DNA of 64,000 nucleotides from assembly GCA_012295275.1 (NCBI GenBank), contig CM022665.1, positions 48,605,064-48,669,063 on the forward strand, read 5' to 3'. This document shows, piece after piece, positions 1 to 13,100 of the stretch (positions within the stretch are counted from its first letter, which is position 1; each line of letters opens with the position of its first letter). The translations under genes were made by a program, and so were the position numbers. Source of the stretch: Chrysomallon squamiferum. Its lineage: Eukaryota; Mollusca; Gastropoda; Neomphalida; Peltospiridae. The notes under the pieces are model-generated. The model saw only the letters and a program-made list of their open reading frames with translations, made no database searches and had not been told where the DNA came from.

Positions 1-2940
1 GAACGTAGGAGCCATAGCGATTATCTCCCGTGCTGAGATAAAGGGAGACAAGCAGTTTTTTTGGTAGCCGGGACAGCAGCAAACATCTCTTTCAGTGTGA
101 GGAGATCGTTTGTTTCTCCCCTATCAGTTGTGTTTATCAGCAGTGCACGTATTTTCGTAAGTCTGTCTTTATCAGCACTGCAGTATTTTCTTAATGCTGT
201 CTTTATCAGCAGTGCACGTATTTTCGTAAGTCTGTCTTTATCAGCACTGCAGTATTTTCTTAATACTGTCTTTATCAGCACTGCACGTATTTTCGTAAGT
301 CTGTCTTTATCAGCACTGCAGTATTTTCTTAATACTGTCTTTATCAGCACTGCAGTATTTTCTTAATACTGTCTTTATCAGTCTCTTTATCAGCACTGCA
401 GTATTTTCTTAATACTGTCTTTATCAGCACTGCACGTATTTTCTTAATACTGTCTTTATCAGCACTGTTTTCTTTATCATCAGCACTGCAGTATTTTCTT
501 AATACTGTCTTTATCAGCACTGCAGTATTTTCTTAATACTGTCTTTATCAGCACTGCAGTATTTTCTTAATACTGTCTTTATCAGCACTGCATTTTTTCT
601 TAATACTGTCTTTATCAGCACTGCAGTATTTTCTTAATACTGTCTTTATCAGCACTGCAGTATTTTCTTAATACTGTCTTTATCAGCACTGCACGTATTT
701 TCTTAATACTGTCTTTATCAGCACTGCACGTATTTTCTTAATACTGTCTTTATCAGCACTGCACGTATTTTCTTAATACTGTCTTTATCAGCACTGCAGT
801 ATTTTTCTGTCTTTATCATGCACGTATTTTCTTAATACTGTCTTTATCAGCACTGTCTTTTCTTAATCACTGTCTTTATTTTCAATACTGTCCATCAGCA
901 CTGCACGTATTTTCTTAATACTGTCTTTATCAGTATTTTTTATCAGCACTGCACGTATTTTCGTAATGCTGTCTTTATCAGCCATACACGTATTTTCTTA
1001 ATACTGTCTTTATCAGCACTGCACGTATTTTCTTAATACTGTCTTTATCAGCACTGCACGTATTTTCTTAATACTGTCTTTATCAGCACTGCAGTATTTT
1101 CTTAATACTGTCTTTATCAGCACTGCACGTATTTTCTTAATACTGTCTTTATCAGCACTGCACGTAATTTTCTTAATGCTGTCTTTATCAGCACTGCACG
1201 TATTTTCTTAATACTGTCTTTATCAGCACTGCACGTATTTTCGTAAGTCAGTCTCTGTCAATACTGCACGTAATTTTCGTAATCCTGTCTTTATCAGCCA
1301 TGCACGTATTTTCTTAATGCTATCAGCCATACGTTTCGTTATGCAGTCTCTATCAATACTGCACGTATTTTCGTAAGTCTGTCTCTATCAATACTGCACG
1401 TAATTTTCGTAATCCTGTCTTTATCAGCCATGCACGTATTTTCGTAATGCTGTCTTTATCAGCACTGCACGTATTTTCGTAAGTCTGTCTCTATCAGCAG
1501 TGCACGTATTTTCGTAATCCTGTCTTTATCAGCCATGCACGTATTTTCGTAATCCTGTCTCTATCAGCAGTGCACGTATTTTCGTAATGCTGTCTTTATC
1601 AACACTGCACGTATTTTCGTAAGTCTGTCTCTATCAATACTGCACGTAATTTTCGTAATCCTGTCTTTATCAGCCATACACGTATTTTCGTAATGCTGTC
1701 TTTATCAGCCATACACGTACTGCACGTATTTTCGTAATGCTGTCTTTATCAACACTGCACGTATTTTCGTAATGCTGTCTTTATCAGCCATACACGTATT
1801 TTCGTAATGCTGTCTTTATCAGCACTGCACGTATTTTCGTAATGCTGTCTTTATCAGCACTGCACGTATTTTCTTAATACTGTCTTTATCAGCACTGCAG
1901 TATTTTCTTAATACTGTCTTTATCAGCACTGCACGTATTTTCTTAAGTCTGTCTTTATCAGCACTGCACGTATTTTCTTAAGTCTGTCTTTATCAGCACT
2001 GCACGTATTTTCGTAATGCTGTCTTTATCAGCACTGCACGTAATTTTCTTAATGCTGTCTTTATCAGCACTGCACGTATTTTCTTAATACTGTCTTTATC
2101 AGCACTGCACGTATTTTCGTAAGTCAGTCTCTGTCAATACTGCACGTAATTTTCGTAATCCTGTCTTTATCAGCCATGCACGTATTTTCTTAATGCTATC
2201 AGCCATACGTTTCGTTATGCAGTCTCTATCAATACTGCACGTATTTTCGTAAGTCTGTCTCTATCAATACTGCACGTAATTTTCGTAATCCTGTCTTTAT
2301 CAGCCATGCACGTATTTTCGTAATGCTGTCTTTATCAGCACTGCACGTATTTTCGTAAGTCTGTCTCTATCAGCAGTGCACGTATTTTCGTAATCCTGTC
2401 TTTATCAGCCATGCACGTATTTTCGTAATCCTGTCTCTATCAGCAGTGCACGTATTTTCGTAATGCTGTCTTTATCAACACTGCACGTATTTTCGTAAGT
2501 CTGTCTCTATCAATACTGCACGTAATTTTCGTAATCCTGTCTTTATCAGCCATACACGTATTTTCGTAATGCTGTCTTTATCAACACTGCACGTATTTTC
2601 GTAAGTCTGTCTCTATCAATACTGCACGTAATTTTCGTAATCCTGTTTGTATCAACCATGCATGTACTTTTCATAATGCTGTCTTTATCAGCACTGCACG
2701 TATTTTCGTAATGCTGTCTTTATCAGCACTGCACGTATTTTCGTAAGTCTGTCTTTATCAGCACTGCATGTATTTTCGTAATGCTATCATCATACGTTTC
2801 GTTATGAAGTCTCTATCAATACTGCACGTAATTTTCGTAATCCTGTCTTTATAAACCATGCACGTACTTTTCGTAATGCTGTCTCTATCAACCATTCATG
2901 TATTTTTCATAATGCTATTTTTATCAACACAATCTTTCAT
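1..2940. repeat. Satellite array, 34-35 bp unit
   Basis: From about 130 to 2930 the sequence is a near-continuous tandem array of a 34-35 bp unit, roughly CTGTCTTTATCAGCACTGCA followed by (C)GTATTTTCTTAATA, about 80 copies. Variants differ by GTA/CGTA, CTTAATA/CGTAATG/CGTAAGT and TTTATC/CTATC. The 5' part (about 360-1250) is dominated by CTTAATA units, the 3' part by CGTAATG/CGTAAGT units. A block of about 550 bp is repeated at an offset of 876 bp, giving a higher-order period. The array degenerates after about 2780 and ends near 2930. Long open frames through it are a by-product of the repeat and look non-coding. Confidence 0.95.
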
Positions 2941-3820
2941 AAAAGACATTTCGGTATAAACACTGTGATTACTTGGTGACACGCCTATCTTTTTTGTTCG
3001 CTCTGAAAATAATATTGTTCACGGATAGCAGGGAAAACTTAATACATATCTTTATTTTTGAGGACGTTGCCTCGTGAACTGAATGAAGAATTGTGGGTAA
3101 AATATCATCATAATGCATCTGTCATCTAGCAGTAATCAGTGAAATTATCTTTTTTGTTGTTAAATATGCTGAATGACTAAGTAGTAAAGATTTTTTTTTT
3201 TTTTTTTTTTCACTTATAGGAATGTGACTGGTTTTACTTTACCTATTTTATCACAGTGTCGAGGTTACATTTTATTTTTCCTTTCTCAAATATAAATCGC
3301 GTAATTTCAATTATAAAGAACATAATTGTAAACGTTTAGCGTTTCTTCTCACAGAAACGTTTAGATTCTATTGTGAAGGACGTTACAGTGAGTGAGCACA
3401 TTAATTTAAATGATATGATGAGCTGATTTTTCATGATTAACGCTCTATGCTAAACCAACTCTGATACTAATTTATTAACCCAACTAGCATATTTTTTTAC
3501 CCAAAGGTGGCCCACAGATGACGTCATCAGATAAACGAGGTAGCAGGGAATATATTTATTTACAAATTATTATTATTATTTTTTATTTATCAAACATACA
3601 CTGTCACATTTAATGTGGGGTTTTTTTTATTCTTTTTTTTTCTCTGACATCGAGCATAAAATATATACATGAAGAACAGTGGACAGTGAGTAAGTTAAAA
3701 CAGAGGTTAGTTAGTGGTGTTGTCATTATCATTGTTATCTCACAACTTCACGTTCATTCCATGTCAGGTCACCAAGCCTCTCTGATTTTTCTGAAGATTG
3801 GTATTTACGCTAACTGAGGC

Positions 3821-3822
<2 letters not shown>

Positions 3823-3907
<85 letters not shown>
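3823..3907. repeat. (GA)n microsatellite
   Basis: About 42 uninterrupted GA dinucleotides. It is followed by short CA and interrupted GA runs to about 3978. Confidence 0.95.
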
Positions 3908-3910
<3 letters not shown>

Positions 3911-5025
3911 ATACACACACACATACTCAGAAAGTGAGTGAGAGAGTGAGACAGACACACAGAGAGAGAGACAGAGAGGGGACAGTTTATAATTTTCTAA
4001 TCTTCAGAACAAAAATATCTTTCACTGTGATACAGACAGAAGCGGAAGGACAACCTCCCCAGTAGCTGGAGCTGAATGATTGTACTGTATTTCCAGTTTT
4101 GATTCACAGATGAAAAATTGTTTATGCTATTTGGATTCATATGTTTTGCCCCCACCCCATAAATAAATGGTTGATACGTCTATAATAATAATAACAACAC
4201 AATTGACAAGAGCAACAGCAACAACAACAACAACAACAACAACAATAATAATAACAACGACTCAACAATAATAACAACAACAACAACAACAATAAATAAA
4301 TAAATAAATTGATTAAAAAAAAATCAATAAATAAAAGCGGAATTTACATATCATGAAATTGCTTCCAAGTTTGACAAAAAAGTATCCTAAAGGGAAAAAA
4401 AAAAAAATCAAAAAAAAAAATTAAAATTAAAAAAAAAAAAAAATAATAATAATAAATAAATAAATAAAAATCAACAACAACAAAAAAAGAAAAAAGAATG
4501 AACGAACACACCAAACCTCTGAAAAATAAAATTAGCAATATGAATTGATATTTGCGAGTAAAATGACCACTCTGTAATTTTCCTGGTTATTTATCGGAAT
4601 GACGTCATTGCATTGTTGAGACATTTGACGTCACAAAAATCACCAATGACCATAACATTTATCATACTGTTTTCCTGCGTTTTCTATTTCTGGAATTACG
4701 TAACTTGAATCCAAATGTCGTAATTTTTATTTCAGATTTCAATATAAATATTCTGGTAGCATTAATTTTAAATAAAACGCTGTAGTATTTCACAAAATAA
4801 ATCGAATAGTTCATTTTGGAGTGCCACTCATTTAATATCATAAATATTAATTGTTATATTTAAAGAAAAAAAAAAAATCAGGACTAATCAACAAGCTGGT
4901 ACGTTTAATTTTTGTGAAACAGTTTATTGTTATTATTTACTCATTTTATTTATTTATTTATAATGTTACTATATTATTATGATAAAAAATTTTATATGAC
5001 TTTCTACTCAGTAAATTAAAGCACA

Positions 5026-5027
<2 letters not shown>

Positions 5028-5088
<61 letters not shown>
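5028..5088. repeat. (GA)n microsatellite
   Basis: About 30 GA dinucleotides, a second independent GA tract upstream of CTPS. Confidence 0.95.
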
Positions 5089-5093
<5 letters not shown>

Positions 5094-5324
5094 GAATCGA
5101 ATTAAAGCAAACTGTTCGCAAACTGTGACTTCTTTTTAAAAAAAGAATAAAAAAAAAAAAACAGAAAAAACCATCATTTTTGACTATATATGTATATAAA
5201 AATAATTACAGATTTTCCCAAACTGAATAATAATAATATTATTACTCGTAGATTTTTCCGAGTGTTAGTAACATTATCGAAAACTACCGAACTCTAACAA
5301 TTTTATCTTTTGATACTGAAGATG

Positions 5325-5640
5325 GAATGATCACGTGACCACAGGCAGTCGCCAAAACAATGTTTATAATTTAACAAATTTTTGTTATTCATCTTGATTT
5401 CAACTATTAACGTGAACTAACTAAACTTAAACTCTTCAGTTACAGGTAATGCTGGATGTTAATGAATATTTTGTACGTAAACAAATATGTCGGTTTGTAT
5501 TGAAAATAATATTTTACAAGTCAAAAGTGGCGCCATATATTTTCACCCTTGTTCAGTCCATTCAATTCGACAATTGTGTTTTTCAACCTATTTTTTACGT
5601 CATGAAACACGTGTTGCTCGAATGGCGAGGTTAGTAACAG
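5325..5640 (+). promoter_or_regulatory. Possible CTPS promoter / 5' leader region
   Basis: This stretch contains two palindromic CACGTG E-boxes (5332-5337 and 5608-5613) and more CpG than its surroundings. A donor-like GCGAG/GTTAGT lies at about 5630. The first CTPS coding exon is preceded by a splice acceptor at 7467-7469, so an upstream non-coding exon must exist; this region is a candidate. It is an inference from motif content only, with no transcript evidence. Confidence 0.25.
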
Positions 5641-6652
5641 TGGAATATAAAGATCGTACAAGATTGATATTTATTTAATAATAGTAAATACTTTAATTTG
5701 TTTCTTCATTCTAATGATTCTTAAGTTAGTGAAAAAAAACCCAGTTTTGTGTAATTTATTAATGTGCATATATATAAATAAAAGACCCTGTTGAAAAATT
5801 TCAGAAATTGTTAAAACATATTTGACCCAAATCTCCTCAAAGGATTTATTTTATTAAATTAATTTCTAGAGTATCTATCCACTAACCTTAAGGATTAGTT
5901 TTCAGAGAGAAATTACGTAGACCGGAAGGTGTCTCGTAGAAAAAGCTGTTACGCTCATTTTTATTTTATTATTTTTTATTTATTATTTTTATTATTATTT
6001 TAATAAATGATATCGTTCTTTGGTTATATTTTCTCATTAACGCATGGAATCTAGATTAATGTTGACAGTCATTTCGGTTACCTGTGAAATATAAATGGAA
6101 AGAGAACAACTCATTAAAATTGTTAAATTCTTATTAGACAGTACTGTTTGTTTTTCATTTAATATTTAATGTCTGATTTCACTGTACCTCAGTTTTATTT
6201 ATTTTTAATTTTTGACTCTCTCAAAATATTTTAAAGCAGATTTGCATTCACTGTCAGATGTATTTTCCACTGAATTTAATAATAATAATTAAAAAAAAAA
6301 AAAAATGACAAGTAATAAAATGTTCCAGATCATTTTCATTCAACATGTTTTTATGATTAACTAGAACCTTGTCATTTCTGTCACCTGTTGTTTTAAGATG
6401 TCTGCCATCTTACCCAGTCTTGAAGTACATAAACATCTGTTTTTATGACTAACAAAAAGAAAAAAAAAGTAATAATAATCTTTAAAAAAATAAAAAATAA
6501 ATCATGATTTTTAATATTTTTTTAAAGGTATTTGTAATCTCATAATATATGCATGCAATGAACCAGTGCTGCAGTTCAAGAGAAATAGGAAATGTTTGTA
6601 GGATGATTTTTGGTTATTCATGGTTTGCTGATAAATCTGTGTGTGAATGTAA

Positions 6653-7209
6653 GAGGGGAACCTTGGGTTACGAACTGAATTCGTTCCAGAACTTGGTTTG
6701 TAATCCAAACTGTACGTTAACCCAAGTGATGTCAGACACACAAACAACACGCTCAGTTCTGTCTTAACCTCTGCTGTGATACGTTTATACTTTCCACCAG
6801 CATTATCACTTTCACTTTTTGGTTTCTTGGGAGCCATATTGGATAGGGTTATAACAAAAAATATACACAAAAAAGCAGCAACACTTTAAAAAATGTGAGT
6901 GCACAATCTCAATGCAAAACCTATTGAGCTGCAACTGTATATCGAAGACTAAAGACCCTAATTCATGATATATATTTGCTATAGGGCATGCCTATAATCC
7001 TTACTTTGACCTCGCTTTTGATGCAAGCATTCCACTGTTTCTTGATGTTGACATCAAAGCCGATGTCAAAAAAAGTTTGTTGTGGCACGTCGCTGTAGTT
7101 CATAACACAGGATATTGTATGTAAAACCAGGACAAAATCTGTCCAAAAACACGATTCTTAATTCAGTTTGTTTGTGTTTCAACATGTTCGTAATCCTAGG
7201 TTCCACTGT
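6653..7209 (-). mobile_element. pogo/Tigger-like MITE with remnant transposase start
   Basis: The ends are imperfect inverted repeats of about 23 bp (6653-6675 against the reverse complement of 7187-7209, about 19 of 23 identical, core GGAACCT.GG.TTACGAAC), and the right end abuts TA. On the minus strand an ATG at 6837 opens a frame starting MAPKKPKSESDNAGGKYKRI followed by TAEVK. This resembles the N-terminus of pogo/Tigger (CENP-B-like) transposases, where a basic start leads into the first helix-turn-helix. About 30 codons later the frame runs into the other terminal repeat. The element is therefore an internally deleted, non-autonomous copy of about 557 bp. The superfamily assignment rests on recognising the N-terminal motif and TA insertion. 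Confidence 0.65.
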
Positions 7210-7485
7210 ATATCTATATCTATATGTATATCTACATATATATATCTCTCACATATATATCTAGATGTCCGTATAAAAAGAAATGAACAAATAAAACATA
7301 ATACTTGTAATCTGATTTGATTGTGCTTCAAGGCCTTTGTAACCTGAGGTCACACTATAATCTATATCTATATAGATCTATCTATCTAGATGTATATGTA
7401 TTTGTATATGTATGTATATCTGTCATCACGATGTCGTCTTCATTCACCCGTGACGTGTTGATCTTTCAGCTATTTCCGATCAGCC

Positions 7486-10142
7486 ATGAGATACATTCTG
7501 GTCACGGGAGGTGTGATCAGTGGCGTTGGCAAGGGCATCATCGCCAGCAGCATCGGCGTCATCTTGAAGTCGGCAGGCATCCGCGTGACGTCCATCAAAA
7601 TCGACCCCTACATCAACATCGATGCTGGCACGTTTTCTCCATACGAACATGGTACACTTTTTTTTTTTTTTTATAATTAATTCTGTGAGACCAGAAATCA
7701 ACTTTTGATTTTTATCTCTGTATTTATGTGGTTTTATTTTTTTTTTTTATTTTTTTTTTTTAAATTACATTAAATAATGGCTACCACATTTCAGAAGACT
7801 TAGTAGTAAATTACCTTGAAGTAGCAGAAGATACACAATATTTACCTTAAAGATACTTCGACAAATTACTTTTTTTTTTTTTTTTTTTTTTCCAGTTTGA
7901 TATTGAATTATCCACATTTAATTACATAAGAAAAAACAATAATACATTTTTCCTTTTTATTTATTTTACCAGTTTCATATTAATATTGAATTACCTAGAT
8001 TTAATTACATAAGAAAATAATACATTTTTCCCTTTTAATAGTTTTTCGACTTTCATGTTGAATTGCTTAGATTTATTATTATAAGAAAATTACAATGTGT
8101 TTCAGGTGAAGTGTTTGTGCTCAGTGATGGCAGCGAAGTTGACCTTGACCTTGGTAACTACGAGAGATTCCTTGACGTGACTCTGCACAGGGACAACAAC
8201 ATCACGACTGGTAAAATTTACCAACACGTCATCAACAGAGAGCGACGCGGTGACTACCTCGGCAAAACTGTACAAGGTAAACTACTACTTAGTTCTGTGT
8301 GTTACATACACTGGCAAAATGCTGTGGTATGTGCTGTGCTGTTTGGGGGAAAGTTATTAATAAAGATTGTAGAAGGTAAACTACTACTTAGTTCTGTGTG
8401 TAACATACACTGGCAAAATGCTGTGGTATGTGCTGTTCTGTGTGTGGGAAAGTTAATAATAAAGATCTTTTGCTGTTAATGGAAAAAATGTAGCTTTTTT
8501 TTTTATAATTGGAAACTTAAACAATTATCAAAACAAAAGTTCCATATTATTTTTACTGCACTGCAGGTAGAAAATAAATCAGTTTTCTGTAAATTTAAAA
8601 AATTTTGTTTACTGTTCAGTGACTGGTTTTGTTCTTATCTTGTATCCTCTGATCTTGCTGATATTTATTATGACAAAATTCCAGTTTTAAAATTGAAGAT
8701 TTGTGTTATATCATGTATCACTTATGCAGTTTTTGTAAATGTTTAATGTTTGCATTGATTAAAATGTTGCACATCCAAACATTACCAAATTTGTTAGTGA
8801 AAAAATTTCAGTTTAAAAACAAAAAAAATTATTGCATTTGTACATAACTGGTGCAGTGTTTGAAAATATTAACTGATTGCATTTGTTTGTATCTTAGCTG
8901 TTACAAAATTTGTTTCTGAACAAGATTTTTGTTACACTTATGATACATATTACTGATTGAAATTGTGTATCTCAGACATAATCAGATTTGTGAGATAAAA
9001 ATAACTTTACTCAAATTACTGTCAGGATAATGACTTGTACAGTGTTTGTTAGTTCAAAAATAAATATTTGCTTTTCAATTGTTTCACATAACTGATGCAG
9101 TTTTTTGAAAACTAGTTTAACAATTTGATTAATTTGTTACCCAAATATTATTAAATTTAACAGTTTAAAATTAAAAATTTCTAATACAGTTGTGCCTCAT
9201 ATCACTCATGCAAAGTGTTTGTGGCTGGTTTTGTCGGACATTATAATGTTTATTAGGTTAAATGTTTGTGTCAGACATCACTCGTGCAAAGTGTTTGTGG
9301 TTGGTTTGGTTTGAATCTTGTATGTCAGACATTATAAATTTTATTAGTTTAAATGTTTGTGTTGCAGTTGTGCCACACATCACTGATGCAAAGTGTTTGT
9401 GGCTGGTTTTGTCAGACATTATTAAATATTAAATGTTTGTGTTGCATAAAATTAAAAGTGTTTGTGTTTTTGTCAGACATTATAAATATTATTAGTATAA
9501 AATTAAATGTTTGTGTTGCATATCACTGATGCAAAGTGTTTGTGGCTGGTTTTGTCAGACATTATAAATATTATTAGTATAAAATTAAATGTTTGTGTTG
9601 CAGTTGTGCCACACATCACTGATGCAAAGTGTTTGTGGCTGGTTTGGTTTGAATCTTGTATGCCAGACATTATAAATTTTATTAGTTTAAATGTTTGTGT
9701 TGCAGTTGTGCCTCACATCACTGATGCTATTCAGGACTGGGTGGAGAAGGTTGCTATGAGACCAGTGGATGGAGACAAACGTACTCCTCAAGTCTGTATA
9801 ATTGAGGTATTTGTATACACAGTGTTGTCCTTTATCTGAATGAAATGTATATACACGCACATACACATAATAGTTGTATAGATACAGATCTCTCTCTACA
9901 GATATATCTATATATATATATAGTTCTATATTTATATAGTTATATATATATCTATAGTTCTATATTTATATAGTTATATATATATAGTTCTATATTTATA
10001 GAGTTACATATATATCTATAGTTCTATATTTATAGTTACATATATATCTATAGTTATATATCTATAGTTCTATATTTATATAGTTATATATATATCTATA
10101 GTTATATATGTATATATAGTTATTTATATTTATATAGTTATA

Positions 10143-10180
<38 letters not shown>

Positions 10181-13100
10181 GTTATGTAGTTATTTATAGA
10201 TTGTAAAAACAATAAACTATTATTTATTAAATATTACGTAATACAAAACTCAACAAGTGTAGAGGATTTTCTACAGTATGAAATGATTAAAACGGAAGTA
10301 AAAAGAGGGTGTCAGGTTTCACCTCTCCCATGTCATTGTTTTTCTCATTGACAAATCCACAAGGTCACTGCTTCACTGCTCCACTGACTCCAGTGACTAA
10401 TGGGCTCCATAACAACAAGATCAGTTTGAAGATTTCCGTAATGATCAGATACAAGTCGTAAAATATTTTGTACTGAGTCCTGATGAGAGAAAAGTTAAAT
10501 GAAAATAATTATTAATAAATTGGACAGCAAAAATGGTGGACAAAAGTATTATTTTTTTATGAGTTATTGAAATATTAGATTTGGGATGTGAGATATCGTT
10601 AATATGTGTGTGATTGTTATAACATTGACATGATTTTTAGTGTGTAATATTGGGATTTATAACTGAGTTCATGGTATTCATGGTGTTACTGAATTATTTA
10701 CTATAAGATTGTCTATTAAAAAAAAAACAATTAAAAAACAATTGTCTTCACATTCTTTCCAAAAGAAAAACATAGCTCAGAAAAATAAAACATGTAATTA
10801 TAGAAATATACATTATTAAAATATCAATTTACAAGTCATATAATAATCAATACATTCTTCAAAAAAAGATCCGATTCACAGAAACAAAATTTGTGTAATT
10901 ATAAAACTACACTTTATTAAAACACAGTAATCATCTATACATTCTTTAAAAGATCTACTTCACAGGGGTGAAAAAAGAGATAATTATTGAACTGTGTGTT
11001 GTAAAGTAAAATAAGAGTTTTTCACTTTGGATGTTTCAGCTTGGAGGGACTATTGGAGACATAGAGGGGATGCCGTTTGTCGAAGCTTTTCGTCAGTTTC
11101 AGTTCCGAGTGAAACGAGAAAACTTCTGTTGTGTGCACGTCAGCCTCGTTCCACAGGTAAATACACACCACAGTTGTAGACAGGTAAATACACAACAACG
11201 TTGTAGACAGGTAAATAGATGACATTATAATAAATTAAAAATACAACACTAAGTACAGTAAAATTAATATTAGTATTTTTTTGTCTTTGTATATATCACA
11301 CAATACATACATTATTATGTATATGTATAGTACATGTATATGTATATACACAGGCACACACACACACACACACACACATACTATTATTATATATATATAT
11401 ATGTATATATCGTATATTTATATAGACATGTACATACAGATATATATGTGTATATATCTGTGAACATCTATGTGTATATTTTTTCAGTAGATATAAACTG
11501 TTTTATATATTTTTTTGATTCCAGCCTAAAACTACAGGGGAACAGAAGACAAAGCCGACACAAGCCAGTATACGAGAACTGAGAGGACTTGGCCTGTCTC
11601 CTGACATTGTGAGAGACTTTTTCTTATCACTGACACCAGATCTTGTTACTTACTGTTTTATTTTACTTTTATTATTATGTTTTTAAAGTTTAGTCACTTT
11701 CGTTAATTTATGTTACTTTTGTATAAAAATGCTCTTCGTGATTTTCAAGAGAATATTTTTGAAAAGTTGTTGGTAGACTTTTTATATGTTTGATGTTATC
11801 TTTTTCATTTTTTTCACCACTGTTAATACTCTTTAGATCCATTCTGAGCATGCTTGTCAAAAAAAACATTCTGTGTAAAATGCATTACTAGATTTGATAC
11901 AGAAACCTTTTGTTAAAGTTCTCTGTATGTTATGAGATATGTGATATTATATTTTTCTTCTTTTTACCATTATATTTATATGTCTCGAGCATATTCTTGA
12001 GTTTGTTTCTTAACCCTTTTGTCCCCACTGGTGAGATATATTTCTTTTTAACCCTTTCTGGGGAAAGAAATAGGCAGTTTTCCCCATAATTCTCGACACC
12101 ATGAAATATGTATTGTGTGAAAAATTGGTGCTGAAATTAAATCTTTATATATGGTAGGGATAAAACAGTAATTTTCCTCAAAACCACCTGACTCTGGGAA
12201 GTGTATGTTGTATGTCCAAATTTTGAAGGGTTAAAAAGAAACAAATGAACTGTGATCTTCTTTAAGGAGCTGCTGTTCTCTGATTTCAGATTGTGTGCAG
12301 GAGCCAGACTCCCCTGGAGGAGAGTTCACGAGACAAAGTGTCTCTGTTCTGCCATGTGGAACCTGCTCAGGTGAGTAACTGTTCACATAGCAACAGTGAT
12401 TCCAAAACCTCACATCACATAGCAACAGTGATTCCCAAACCTTTCACTTAGTGCTAAATATGGATACATATACAGTTAATTACCTATCACTTTGATGTAT
12501 TCCAATTATTGGTAATATTATACATTGTTTTTTTTTTAGTTAATTTATTTTACTAACTAACACACAAATGAATTTCAGTCAGTTTTTAATTGGATAATTT
12601 TGCTTTTTCAATGATTACCCTAATGGAATAATTTTGTTCATTTTGTAAAATGCCTGACATACCTGTTTAATACAACTTTACATGGAATTTGACTTACCTG
12701 ATTTCAATCATTTCACAGGTACAAACTTTCAAAATTTACTTAAAAAATAAACTATTTATTTTAATCTGAACCCTAACATTCATTAATATTACAAATATGT
12801 CAAATAATCATGTAACAAGTAACACGCCCAGTATTATTATCTGTTTCACGTGACAGACCTCAGGTAAAAAAAAAAAAACACACAAATGACTCACCTGTAC
12901 AACTTGATTACAGGTAATCTGCGTGCACGATGTGTCATCTATCTACCATGTGCCTCTGCTGTTGGAGACCCAGAAGCTGCAGCCATACTTCATCGACAGA
13001 CTGAAGCTGGAGGTGTCGAGCTCGCGACCCACCCGACTGATGAGTCGCTGGAAGGAGCTCGCCGACAGGTACGACCGGCTCCTGAAGGAGGTGACCATCG

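Larger units (their letters stand above)
2941..5320. other. Non-coding AT-rich stretch with microsatellites
   Basis: No gene is recognisable. The stretch holds poly-T, poly-A and AAC/ATT simple repeats and two long GA tracts (3823-3907 and about 5028-5088). Open frames here come from simple repeats (for example the poly-Leu/Ser frame over the GA tract) and have no coding character. Confidence 0.7.

Noticed and set aside
21-366. Open frames on both strands (101-109 codons) in the left satellite, with repeated peptide units
   Set aside because: They follow the 35-bp repeat period and occur on both strands of the same DNA; there is no start context or family similarity.
130-2930. Regular repeats that might suggest a CRISPR array
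   Set aside because: Units are contiguous with no unique spacers, and the genome is eukaryotic.
5449-5678. Overlapping frames of 61-63 codons upstream of CTPS
   Set aside because: Short, overlapping in two frames, no recognised motif and no splice continuity to CTPS exon 1.
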